The notes under the pieces were generated by a model. It had not been told where the DNA came from. It worked only from the letters and a program-made list of their open reading frames with translations, and did no database searches. Position numbers and translations under genes: made by a program. From a bacterium (lineage in GTDB: Bacteria > Planctomycetota > Planctomycetia > Pirellulales > Pirellulaceae), in NCBI GenBank assembly GCA_030430075.1, contig JAUIGN010000012.1, positions 62,001 to 126,000 on the forward strand: a stretch of 64,000 nucleotides of DNA, in the 5' to 3' direction. Positions 8,577-16,911 of this stretch are shown here, piece by piece; the stretch's first letter is position 1, and every line of letters begins with the position of its first letter.

Positions 8577-9335
8577 TCAGCTAGTACCCTCTGGTGGACG
8601 CGGCAGTGTCGGCGTGTCGTCCGGTTGCCCGGTGACGACGCCCTTCGCCCCCAGTCCGTTGGGTGACTCGTCGGTTCGTGCCCCGGCGGCCGGCAGCGTC
8701 GCGTCCGTGCCAGTATGGTCGGGAGGATTGAACGTGCAGCACGCATCGCCGTCCAGCCGGCATTTTTCCAGCCGTACGTTACTTCCCAGGAGTTCAGCGA
8801 GCAGCATCCGCTCCATGGAACAGATGGACCGATCCTGTTCGGCCAGATCCGGGTAGGGGCAGGCCAAGGCGGTCAGGATCGGCAGGTCGCCCGTCGCATC
8901 AACTTCGAAAGGGATCTGCCGCTTGCCGAACAATTCGGAAAGCGACCGCATCTTCTCTTCTAGGGATTCCCCCTGTATGAGGGGTCGATATTCGTCAGCC
9001 AGTCGAGCGGCGATCCGCTGCAGCAGGCCGCGGCGAACTTCGATGTCGGAGATATCTCGAATCTCGTGCCACAGCGCCGTGGCCAAATCAGCAAAATTCG
9101 ACCCAGTCTTCCGCCGCCCCTGCTTGGTCAGCACATAACGGTGACTGGGCCGCCCTCGGCCCGCTTTGACGCTGACGCGGTCGATATGCCCCTGGGCCAT
9201 CAGTCGCGTCAATCGCTGGCGAATGGCCGTCGACGTGACTTGCATGCAGTCCGCTAGATCGGCCACCGTGGCCGACTCGCGCTTGCGCAAGATGTCCAGG
9301 ATCGCGACGTCGGATGGGATGATTTCCACTGGCAT
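8577..9335 (-). CDS. sufR: SufR-like Fe-S-sensing transcriptional regulator
   Basis: The 252-residue product has an N-terminal winged helix-turn-helix (residues 10-70, with [20 protein letters not shown] as recognition region) and a C-terminal cysteine cluster: C159 (ACPYPDL), C172 (ICSMERM), C192 (CRLDGD) and C199/C200. This pattern, with 12 residues between the first two cysteines, is that of SufR, which in cyanobacteria binds a [4Fe-4S] cluster and represses the suf operon. It is the first gene of the suf operon here, which supports autoregulation. The last 50 residues are a proline- and threonine-rich tail without recognisable domain. Confidence 0.88.
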   Translation of the reverse strand: MPVEIIPSDVAILDILRKRESATVADLADCMQVTSTAIRQRLTRLMAQGHIDRVSVKAGRGRPSHRYVLTKQGRRKTGSNFADLATALWHEIRDISDIEVRRGLLQRIAARLADEYRPLIQGESLEEKMRSLSELFGKRQIPFEVDATGDLPILTALACPYPDLAEQDRSICSMERMLLAELLGSNVRLEKCRLDGDACCTFNPPDHTGTDATLPAAGARTDESPNGLGAKGVVTGQPDDTPTLPRPPEGTS

Positions 9336-9491
9336 GGCTTGCGTTGCTTGAAGTCAACGAAGGGGCACGTGATACATGTCGACGTGACCGAGTTCGATTG
9401 GGTGGACGGCGACCGCCCACTGATCGACGGCACATGTCGGCCGAGGGGACCCGCATCTCGACAGGATATCCGAGTCACTCGCCTCTCACAC

Positions 9492-9520
9492 GTTATACGC
9501 ATTAAAATCATTTTTGACAA
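9492..9520 (-). promoter_or_regulatory. Sigma70-type promoter of the suf operon
   Basis: Reading the minus strand, TTGTCA (9520-9515) is followed after exactly 17 bp by TATAAC (9497-9492). Each element differs from the consensus at one base. The site lies in a locally AT-rich island upstream of sufR and would give a leader of about 150 nt. It is the only good promoter between sufR and the divergent symporter gene in this direction. Confidence 0.7.
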
Positions 9521-9529
9521 CTATAAGTT
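9519..9529. promoter_or_regulatory. Candidate operator dyad overlapping the suf -35 element
   Basis: The sequence AACT-ATA-AGTT is an 11-bp inverted repeat with perfect 4-bp arms. It overlaps the upstream edge of the -35 box of the sufR promoter. A repressor bound here would block RNA polymerase, as expected for SufR autoregulation. The arms are short and the match to known SufR operators cannot be tested here. A second perfect palindrome, TTTACGTAAA, lies at 9544-9553. Confidence 0.35.
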
Positions 9530-9556
9530 TCAAAAAAGATCGCTTTACGTAAACTA

Positions 9557-9585
9557 TTGACATTAAGAGAGTTGTTGGATAGAAG
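9557..9585 (+). promoter_or_regulatory. Possible promoter of the AGCS symporter gene
   Basis: A perfect -35 element TTGACA (9557-9562) is followed after 17 bp by TAGAAG (9580-9585), a weak -10 element. It points toward the symporter gene starting at 9673. The divergent suf promoter is only about 40 bp away, so both may share the palindromes at 9519-9529 and 9544-9553. Confidence 0.4.
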
Positions 9586-9672
9586 GTGCCCTGGTTAAGA
9601 GATCTTTCGATTTTTCATCCGTGTTGCCAGCTTGCACGGGCAGCGACGACGCAGCCGGATGTCAGGAGTTTC

Positions 9673-12042
9673 ATGGCCGGGGGAGTTTTGATGGCATTGA
9701 TACACTCGGGCGGGCTGCACTGGCGACGGTTGATGATGATGACGCTGGTCGGCCTCGCATGGCTGGCTATTTCGGCTTCCCCGGTTCCAGCGCAAGACGC
9801 AGCCGATCCCGCAGCCGCCCCGGCGGAAGAGCCGGATTCTCAAGCGACGACGACCGAAGAAGCCGACGACCCGCTGCCGGGCGGCGATTCGGAGGCAGAC
9901 ATTGATCTGTTGGACGGCGGGCCAACGGACGGCGGGCCAACGGACGAGGGGCCGACGGACGAGGGGCCGACGGACGAGGGGCCGACGGACACGGCTGCTG
10001 CCGCAGCGGGAGGCAACGGGCGCCGCGTACGTGTCGCGCTGGCCGAGGTGGATCCTCCGCCAACGGCTCTGCAGCGGGTCGACGGGGCCTTTGCCTGGGC
10101 AGTGGACCGGATGGCCCTGGTCCTGTTTGCTCGTCTGTTTGTCCGCGAGCAGGAGTACTTGCAGTTCGACGAGTATGACGAATACGTGCGCCCGCCGGGC
10201 GCCAGTGAGCCGTTTCGGAAGGTGGAATGGGACGGCCAATTGTCGGACACGGAGTTGATGGACGACCGCGAAGTCGAGCGTCGCGACGTGTTGGGCGAAC
10301 TGGTGCCAGGGCAGGAGGGCGCCGTCCGCCAGGGAGAACTGGCGGGCCAACCGGTCGAGTATGTCACGGTGCAGGGGCGGCAGGGCAAGTACGTTCTCCG
10401 CGACGGGACCTACCACAAGCAGCTTCCCCTCCGCGAGAAGCTAAGCGGCAGCGATGTCATCAATGACGACCAGGCCGCCGCGTTTGCCGCCGCCGGCCTC
10501 TTGAAGTTGCGGGATGACGGCAGCGACTCCGACGCACCGCCCTATCTACTCCGGGAAGAGGTGGGTGGCGCGCCGATCGTGGTCCTCTGGCTCTCCTGCG
10601 GGGCCATCTTCTTTACGGTCTACATGGGATTCTTCAACGTTTGGGGTTTCCGGCATGCGATCGACGTCGTGCGAGGCCGCTACGACAATCCCGATGAGCC
10701 GGGCGAAGTCACCCACTTCCAGGCCCTGGCCTCGGCGCTGTCGGCCACGGTCGGCTTGGGAAATATTGCCGGCGTGACAATCGCCATGACCGCCGGAGGC
10801 CCGGGTGCCTTTTTCTGGATGCTGGCGTGCGGCTTCCTGGGAATGTCCAGCAAGTTCGTGGAATGCACGCTGGGCCAAAAATACCGTCATGTGAATCCTG
10901 ACGGTACCATTCTCGGTGGTCCCATGCAGTATCTGGACGTCGGGTTGCGCGAGCTGGGGCTCGGACCCCTGGGGAAGGCGATGGCGATCGTCTTCGCATT
11001 CATGTGCATTCTCGCCAGTTTTGGCGGCGGCAACATGTTCCAGGCCAATCAATCGGGCCAGCAGATGCTGGCCATGATCCAGTTGGATGACTACGAGACG
11101 CTGGAGCAGTTGAATGATGAGATCAAGGCGGCCGCCGCCGCGGATGACGCCGACACCTTACGGCAGTTGCAAGACGAGAAGCAGACGCTGCAGGCGGAGA
11201 TGGCCAAGCTGGGGCCCGTCTTTCTGCCCGTGTTCGGGATCCTCCTGGCCGTCATGGTCGCGGTGGTGATCATCGGCGGAATCAAGCGGATCGGGGCTGC
11301 TGCCGCCAAGATTGTGCCGACGATGTGCATGGTCTACATCATTGCTTGCCTGTGGGTCATTATCACGCACGTCACGGAAGTGCCCGCCCTGATTGTGCAA
11401 ATCTTCGCCGAGGCATTCAGTCCGCAGGCGTTTGGCGGAGGGCTGCTGGGTGTGTTGGTGATCGGCGTCCAGAGGGCGGCCTTCAGTAACGAGGCGGGCG
11501 TCGGCAGCGCCGCGATCGCTCACAGTGCGGCCAAGACCAAAGAGCCGATCCGGGAGGGTGCCGTGGCCCTGATGGGGCCGTTCATCGACACCATCGTCGT
11601 CTGCTCGATGACCGCGCTGGTGATTCTGATCACGGGAGCCTGGAACAACGAAACATGGATTGTCGAGCAGGGCCGCCAGGGGACGCCGCTGACGTCGAAG
11701 GCGTTTGCTCAAGAGATCTGGTTCTTTCCCTACGTCTTGAGCATGGCTGTGGTCCTTTTCGCGTACTCGACCATGATCTCCTGGAGCTACTACGGAGAAC
11801 GTTGTTGGGAGCGACTGTTCGGGCCGCGCAGCACCGTGTTCTACAAGATCATCTATGTCACCGCCGTGTTTGTGGGCGCGATCGCCAACCTGGGGGCCGT
11901 CTTGGATTTCTCGGACATGATGATTCTCTCGATGGCGTTTCCCAATGTCTTTGGCGTGGTCCTCCTGTGCCCGCAGGTGCGGCGCGACCTGCACGCTTAT
12001 TGGAAGCGCTACAAGGCGGGTGAATTCAAGACGTTCACGTAA
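9673..12042 (+). CDS. AGCS-family sodium:amino acid symporter with long N-terminal extension
   Basis: The C-terminal two thirds match the alanine or glycine:cation symporter family: YMGFFNVWGFRHAIDVV, SALSATVGLGNIAGV, GGPGAFFWMLACGFLGMSSKF and AAFSNEAGVGSAAIAHSAA are family hallmarks. It should import an amino acid with sodium across the inner membrane. The protein has 789 residues, well above the usual 450-550. The excess comes from an N-terminal signal-like segment, an acidic low-complexity region with five GGPTD/EGPTD repeats, a roughly 190-residue region of unknown function, and a charged coiled-coil insert (ETLEQLNDEIKAA) between membrane segments. The ATG at 9673 has a good AGGAG ribosome binding site; the ATG at 9691 is an alternative. 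Confidence 0.88.
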   Translation: MAGGVLMALIHSGGLHWRRLMMMTLVGLAWLAISASPVPAQDAADPAAAPAEEPDSQATTTEEADDPLPGGDSEADIDLLDGGPTDGGPTDEGPTDEGPTDEGPTDTAAAAAGGNGRRVRVALAEVDPPPTALQRVDGAFAWAVDRMALVLFARLFVREQEYLQFDEYDEYVRPPGASEPFRKVEWDGQLSDTELMDDREVERRDVLGELVPGQEGAVRQGELAGQPVEYVTVQGRQGKYVLRDGTYHKQLPLREKLSGSDVINDDQAAAFAAAGLLKLRDDGSDSDAPPYLLREEVGGAPIVVLWLSCGAIFFTVYMGFFNVWGFRHAIDVVRGRYDNPDEPGEVTHFQALASALSATVGLGNIAGVTIAMTAGGPGAFFWMLACGFLGMSSKFVECTLGQKYRHVNPDGTILGGPMQYLDVGLRELGLGPLGKAMAIVFAFMCILASFGGGNMFQANQSGQQMLAMIQLDDYETLEQLNDEIKAAAAADDADTLRQLQDEKQTLQAEMAKLGPVFLPVFGILLAVMVAVVIIGGIKRIGAAAAKIVPTMCMVYIIACLWVIITHVTEVPALIVQIFAEAFSPQAFGGGLLGVLVIGVQRAAFSNEAGVGSAAIAHSAAKTKEPIREGAVALMGPFIDTIVVCSMTALVILITGAWNNETWIVEQGRQGTPLTSKAFAQEIWFFPYVLSMAVVLFAYSTMISWSYYGERCWERLFGPRSTVFYKIIYVTAVFVGAIANLGAVLDFSDMMILSMAFPNVFGVVLLCPQVRRDLHAYWKRYKAGEFKTFT
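9916..9990 (+). repeat. 15-bp tandem repeat (5 units) inside the symporter gene
   Basis: Two copies of GGCGGGCCAACGGAC are followed by three copies of GAGGGGCCGACGGAC. Being in frame, each unit encodes a pentapeptide, GGPTD twice then EGPTD three times. The array lies in the acidic low-complexity segment before the transporter domain. Unit length equals that of several intergenic arrays in this window. Confidence 0.95.
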
Positions 12043-12105
12043 GACGAATCGATTGCCGTCACCACCGCCGGCGATCGGCCACCTAGCAGGGGACGCGCGT
12101 CGCAA

Positions 12106-12156
12106 GGGCCGAGGCGGCGCGGGCCGAGGTGGCGCGGGCCGAGGCGGCGCGAGCCG
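12106..12156. repeat. 15-bp tandem repeat (3.4 units) at a convergent gene junction
   Basis: Units GGGCCGAGGCGGCGC, with one T variant in the second copy, lie at 12106-12120, 12121-12135 and 12136-12150, with a partial fourth. The array fills the space between the symporter stop and the last codon of the dihydrouridine synthase on the opposite strand, and stops exactly at that gene's end. Confidence 0.93.
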
Positions 12157-13212
12157 CTACGGGTCCATCGGGAAGTACTCGGCGACCACGCGGTGGAATT
12201 CTGCGGGCGTGTTGACGCGGCCCACGTGGGTACGAAAGTGGCGGGCACCATGGCGGCCTTGAGCGTAGCAGCAAGCGAATTTGCGCATCAGCAGCGTTCC
12301 CTTCTCCTCGCCGAAGCGCTCGATGACCAGCGCGAAATGGCGAAGCATGCAGTCCCGTTGTTCCACGGGGGACGGGTCCGGGGGGATGGGGGCGCCGCGC
12401 AGCGCCGCGGCAGCCTGTTGAAAGAGCCAGGGGCGACCCAGGGCGGCCCGGGCGATCATCACCCCGTCGACCCGATATCGGGAAAACGCCGCCACGACCT
12501 TTTCGGCCGTATCCAGATCGCCGTTACCGATCAGCGGAATCTGCTTCAGGTACGACTTGATTTCTGAAATGCGGTCCCAATCGGCCTGGCCGCGGAAGAG
12601 TTCGCAAGCGGTCCGACCATGTACCGTCAGCGCCGCCGCGCCGGCCGCTTCGACGACCTGCGCAATCTCGTTCGCGTTGATCTGCTCGCGCGTGCACCCG
12701 AGGCGGATCTTGGCGGTCACCGGGGTGGGGCGACACGCCTCGACGACCCGCTCGATGATGCGGCCCATCCGGTCCGGAACGCGCAGCAGATATGAACCGC
12801 TATGGGCACGCTCGGTCACTTGCTTGACCGGGCAGCCGAAGTTGATGTCGACCACGCTGACTTGATATTCGGTGGCCAGTCGAGCCCCCACCTGGGCCAG
12901 CGTTTCCGGATCGTTGTCCCAGATTTGCACGGCCAGCGGTCGAGGTTCGTCACGCACGCCCCACAACCGATCCGGGTGCTCCGCGGCGTGGCGATCCATC
13001 CAGACGAAGCCGCGGGCGTTAACCATCTCAGTCGCCTGCAACCCCGACCCGCCGTATTCACGTACCACCTGGCGGTAGGCGTAATTGGTAAAACCGGCCA
13101 TCGGCGCCTGGAGGATCGGCGGGTCGACGACCAGTGGGCCAATCTTCAACGGACCAACCGCAGGCAGGCCGTTGGCAGGATCGATCTGACGGGCTTTGGC
13201 AACGCTCATCAC
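12157..13212 (-). CDS. dus: tRNA-dihydrouridine synthase (DusB type)
   Basis: The 351-residue product is a flavin-dependent tRNA-dihydrouridine synthase. The FMN-binding start of the barrel, LQAPMAGFTN (residues 34-43), and the catalytic cysteine C127 in VDINFGCPVKQV are present, followed by LTVHGRTACELFRGQADW with the family histidine. It reduces uridines in tRNA D-loops using NADPH. Two ATGs open the frame (MMSV). It is transcribed convergently with the symporter, and a 15-bp repeat array abuts its stop codon. The length and motifs fit the bacterial DusB group best, but the exact Dus subtype is not certain. Confidence 0.92.
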   Translation of the reverse strand: MMSVAKARQIDPANGLPAVGPLKIGPLVVDPPILQAPMAGFTNYAYRQVVREYGGSGLQATEMVNARGFVWMDRHAAEHPDRLWGVRDEPRPLAVQIWDNDPETLAQVGARLATEYQVSVVDINFGCPVKQVTERAHSGSYLLRVPDRMGRIIERVVEACRPTPVTAKIRLGCTREQINANEIAQVVEAAGAAALTVHGRTACELFRGQADWDRISEIKSYLKQIPLIGNGDLDTAEKVVAAFSRYRVDGVMIARAALGRPWLFQQAAAALRGAPIPPDPSPVEQRDCMLRHFALVIERFGEEKGTLLMRKFACCYAQGRHGARHFRTHVGRVNTPAEFHRVVAEYFPMDP

Positions 13213-13413
13213 TGCATCTTCTTTCAGTGAGCGCAGTGCGCCAAGAGGCGCGAATCCGCCTCTGTTTGGTTTCCTCGTTGCCTCAATCGGTTCGGTCAGG
13301 GGGTAGCAACGGCACGCGTGGAAGCATCGCGCCGACAGGCAATCCTGCAGGAATCACACCGAGCCAATTTACCAAAGACGTTCGCACAACGTTGCGGTGG
13401 CTGCCGCCCGGGA

Positions 13414-15018
13414 TCAATTCGGCGCCGGAGCGGTGGGCGGAACGTCGCCGATCTGAAACGAACCGCCCGAACCTCGGATCGGGTTTTCCGGCACGGGACC
13501 AGGCGACGGGTCGAACGTTGTGCCGGTCCCCGATCCGAGCGGAGTGCGGGAAGGTACGGCCGAAACGGGGGCCCCTGGCGGACTGACGACCGGGACGGGC
13601 CCGGCCGGAGGTGCGGTGGTCGGAGGTGCGGTGGCCGGAGGTGCGGTGGCCGGAGGTGCCGATGCTTGCGAGCCGAATGCGGGCGAGACCGTTGGCGGAG
13701 CGGCGGACGTTGGCGCGCCGCCACGGGCGTCGAACGCGCGGTTCGCGTCGGGTGGCAGCGGGCCGGTCGGGACATCGGTGCGAAAGGAGCCGCCCCCGGC
13801 GCTCGAATTTCGAGGTAAATTTTCAGGAGCCTGCGGATCTTGCCGGAAGGCAGGGGCTGGTGGGCCATCGTCGGTTTGACCGCCGCTGATCGTGGAACGA
13901 GGTCCGGCCGCCCGCTCGCGAGCTGGGTTCGCTTGGAAGGCGGGCTGGACGTCGCGTGTTGGAACGCCTACGTCGGCTTGAGGGTCCAGTCGGGGTTGAC
14001 GGGCGGCCGCCGGTTGCACGTTGCCGTCCTGAAACATTCGCGGTCCGTCGGCTACCGGTTGGCGGATCAGCGTCGCGACCAGCGACTCGGCGGGAACACG
14101 GCTGCCTACGACCGACTGGGAATACGCGGCGATCTGGAAATTGTATTTCACCACGGCGGCCAGGAATGCATCCTGCTGCTCCGTCAGCTCTCGGCTCGTG
14201 GACAGAAGGGGCGACATGGGTGCCTGTCCTTGGAGATGCAATTCTGACAACTCGCTCAGCAGTTGGGCATTTGCCTCCACCGCCTCAGCCCGCTTCTCGA
14301 TCAGTTTCAGTTGGTGGGGCAGGGCCCGGTCCAAGGCTTGCAGCGATCGCGGTACCGGTCGGTTGGCGTACATGGTCCGCAATCGCGTCTGGTATCTTCC
14401 CACGAAGGGACGATCCGCCGGCAATGGCAGGGGATCGGACGTCAGGCCAACCACCTCCGCCAGCTTCTCTTGCGCCGCCAACAGGGTCACGTGGGCTTCC
14501 GCCCGACGCGCGTCAACCGAACGCTGCGCCGCGCGGATCTGCGTCTGCTCGAATTCGGACTGCGGCGAGATTCCCGACAGCACGACCAGCTCGTTGTCGG
14601 CTTGCGTGAAACGGCCCAGCGCCTCACAGAGTCGCCAGTAGGCGGTTACGGCGGCCGCTTGCTGGCCTGTGCCGGCGGCGCGGGCGATGCACTGCAAGAG
14701 TGTTACCGGCTGGCCTTCGATCTTCGTTACGTCCCACGACATCAACTGCTCGACGATCGCCTCGGCGCGATCCAGTCCCGGACGATTCTGCACGGCTCGT
14801 GCCGGTGCGTCCGGTGCAGCGGTTGCCGCCTGGCGGACCTGGCCTGGATCGGCCACCGATTGGCCGAACGCAGGCGCCCCCTCATAGGTCGGTTCGGACG
14901 GCTGAACGAGCGACTGCGGCGAGGCCTGACGGAGCGGCCGGCGGTTGACGGGTATACCTCCGTCGCTGCCAAACTGGGCGATCAGCAAACAGGCAATCTG
15001 TGTCGAAAGTGCATTCAC
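13414..15018 (-). CDS. Possible TolC-like outer-membrane efflux protein with Pro/Ala-rich tail
   Basis: The 535-residue product has a helical, charge-rich region (about residues 90-330) with RAEAIVEQLMSWDV, ARRAEAHVTLLAAQEKLAEVVGL and AAVVKYNFQIAAYSQSVVG. The heptad pattern and the YN-x-I-A-Y segment recall planctomycete TolC-like proteins. The C-terminal 200 residues are low complexity, rich in proline and alanine, with PPATA repeats. The start is taken as GTG at 15018, which has AAGGAA seven bases upstream; an ATG at 15087 is possible. A clear signal peptide is not obvious. No efflux pump partner is adjacent, so the function is tentative. Confidence 0.55.
   Translation of the reverse strand: MNALSTQIACLLIAQFGSDGGIPVNRRPLRQASPQSLVQPSEPTYEGAPAFGQSVADPGQVRQAATAAPDAPARAVQNRPGLDRAEAIVEQLMSWDVTKIEGQPVTLLQCIARAAGTGQQAAAVTAYWRLCEALGRFTQADNELVVLSGISPQSEFEQTQIRAAQRSVDARRAEAHVTLLAAQEKLAEVVGLTSDPLPLPADRPFVGRYQTRLRTMYANRPVPRSLQALDRALPHQLKLIEKRAEAVEANAQLLSELSELHLQGQAPMSPLLSTSRELTEQQDAFLAAVVKYNFQIAAYSQSVVGSRVPAESLVATLIRQPVADGPRMFQDGNVQPAAARQPRLDPQADVGVPTRDVQPAFQANPARERAAGPRSTISGGQTDDGPPAPAFRQDPQAPENLPRNSSAGGGSFRTDVPTGPLPPDANRAFDARGGAPTSAAPPTVSPAFGSQASAPPATAPPATAPPTTAPPAGPVPVVSPPGAPVSAVPSRTPLGSGTGTTFDPSPGPVPENPIRGSGGSFQIGDVPPTAPAPN
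13606..13660 (-). repeat. 15-bp tandem repeat (3.6 units) in the 3' part of the TolC-like gene
   Basis: On the plus strand the unit reads CGGAGGTGCGGTGGC, at 13606, 13621 and 13636, with a partial copy at 13651. In the coding strand it gives the repeated pentapeptide PPATA in the proline-rich tail. Confidence 0.93.
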
Positions 15019-15484
15019 GGCGGTTCCTTCCTTGGAAAGCACATGCTTCAAAACGTGGCCACGCTGTTGGGCGGCAAGCGTTCGCATCGTTGCCGATCTC
15101 AAGCCGGCCCGCCTCCTGCATGGGACTCCAGCTTGAACATGCGTAACCTGCCACGTTCGGCGATTCAGGTCAATCCGAACTCGAAATCGGGTTCGCCGAC
15201 GAGCGTGATCATCCTGGCCGGTGACGCGGGGGCCCCAGCCCCGCGACGCGCCGGGTCGACCCCTTGGCGGCGTTACCTCGTACCAGCGATCCTGTGATCC
15301 CCGATCCCGTTCAAGTTGAATGCGGTGATAGCATTCTAAAAGTCTCGACTGACAACGCGTGAACGTTTCCAGCAGGAATCCGCGCGGATTTGCCGCTCGC
15401 ATGATCGGAGAACGACGCCTTACGAAATCGGATGAAACGTTGATTGCATCGCAGACCGGCTCATTCGTCAATGTCTGGAGGTCG
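15019..15484. other. 466-bp region upstream of the TolC-like gene
   Basis: The reading frame of the downstream gene is open through this region but loses all family-like character, so it is treated as non-coding. A moderately AT-rich stretch at 15300-15370 may hold its promoter. No repeat or RNA gene was recognised. Confidence 0.4.
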
Positions 15485-16723
15485 TCAAGAGACGTTGTTG
15501 AGCACGTCGAGCGGCCGGTAGTCGCTCCCGAGTACCGGGTTGCTGGCGACGCCCAGCCAGTTCTCCAGGACGGTGGCATAGACGCGGCGAAAATCGGTTT
15601 GAAACTTCAGGTCGCCTTCCTCCAGCGCGGTCAGGTCCGGCCTGGCACCATGCAAGCCCCCTTTCACGCGTTCGCCGGCCAGGAACAGGGGGGCCGCCGC
15701 ACCGTGATCTGTCCCCTTGCTGGCGTTTTCTTTCACGCGGCGGCCAAATTCGCTGAACGCCATCACCAGAACCCGCTGCCCATGGCCGTGGTGATGGACA
15801 TCCTCCACGAAAGCCGACAGGGCGTCGCCCAGCTGGCCGAGCAGCGCGGCGTGGGCGGCCGCTTGTTGCGAATGGGTGTCAAAACCGTCCAGTTCGACGT
15901 AGTAGACCCGGGACCTGAGGCCGGCATCGATCAGTTGCGCGACCGTGCGGAGCTTGTGGCCGAGCGCGTGTTCGGGGTAGGTGACGGGCGTCTGGTAGTC
16001 GCGCCGTGCCGCTTCGACACGCTCGCTGGCGCTGAGGGCCGCCGTGGTGCTGGTCTGAACAAAGCTCAGCAGATCGTCGGCCCCGGTCGGTTGGTCGCCG
16101 GCCAGGCTGCCGACGAATTGGCGCACCTCGTGATCCTCGTCACCTTGCAGTCGGAACCGTTCCAGTGAGCGGATCGAGGGAACGCGGGTGTTGGCGGCGG
16201 CTAACGCCAACGGTTGCTTCTTCGAGCCCAGATGCAGGCCGGCCGGGTCGCCGGCGGTCGACGTGCCGTCCAGAAAACGGCCCAGCCAGCCGGTCTTGCG
16301 CGGGCTTTCCTTGCGCTTACGCTGGCAGGTGTGCCAAATGTCCATCGATTCGAAGTGCGAATGATTGGGATCGGGATATCCGACCCCCTGGACGATCGCC
16401 AATTGATCGTTCTCCAGCAGATCGGCCAGTCCCCGCGCGGCAGGGTGGAAGCCCAATCCGTTGTCGATCGTCAGCCCGTCAGGGGCCGGGACGGCCAGCG
16501 TCGGTCGGTTCTGGCGATACAGCGGATCATCGAAAGGAATGACCGTATTGAGCCCGTCGTTCCCGCCGGACAACTGCACGACGACCAGTACCGTCTCGCC
16601 CCCGTTGTTGTCCTCAGCCAGCGCGTTGCGGAAGCAAGCCGGCACCAGGCCACCCAGTGAAATCACGGCGGACGTACCGAGGGTCGATTGCAGGAAGTCG
16701 CGGCGGGTGGAACGGCGATTCAT
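15485..16723 (-). CDS. DUF1501 protein, Tat-exported
   Basis: This 412-residue protein starts with a twin-arginine signal, RRSTRRDFLQSTLG, followed by a hydrophobic segment. The DUF1501 core is visible as VVVQLSGGNDGLNTVIPF, SHFESMDIWHTCQ, and VMAFSEFGRRVKENASKGTDHGAAAP. DUF1501 proteins belong to the alkaline phosphatase/sulfatase-like superfamily but their substrates are unknown. The ATG at 16723 has AGGGA at a suitable distance and gives the Tat signal at the N-terminus. It is the last gene of an operon after a DUF1800 gene, the standard pairing in planctomycetes and many proteobacteria. Confidence 0.9.
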   Translation of the reverse strand: MNRRSTRRDFLQSTLGTSAVISLGGLVPACFRNALAEDNNGGETVLVVVQLSGGNDGLNTVIPFDDPLYRQNRPTLAVPAPDGLTIDNGLGFHPAARGLADLLENDQLAIVQGVGYPDPNHSHFESMDIWHTCQRKRKESPRKTGWLGRFLDGTSTAGDPAGLHLGSKKQPLALAAANTRVPSIRSLERFRLQGDEDHEVRQFVGSLAGDQPTGADDLLSFVQTSTTAALSASERVEAARRDYQTPVTYPEHALGHKLRTVAQLIDAGLRSRVYYVELDGFDTHSQQAAAHAALLGQLGDALSAFVEDVHHHGHGQRVLVMAFSEFGRRVKENASKGTDHGAAAPLFLAGERVKGGLHGARPDLTALEEGDLKFQTDFRRVYATVLENWLGVASNPVLGSDYRPLDVLNNVS

Positions 16724-16911
16724 GAAAATTTCCCTGCCTTCCTGATGGGACTGAAGTCGTTTGCTTTGCGTCAATTTCTCGCGACCAATCGGAGCGGAAT
16801 AACATGTTGCGAGCGGTAGCGCGATTGGTTTAACGGCCTGCCTCGCTTGCGGCCGGTTTCCGCTTCTTTCGAACCGGACCGGTTCGGCGTTCAATGTCAC
16901 CTGGCGGATTG

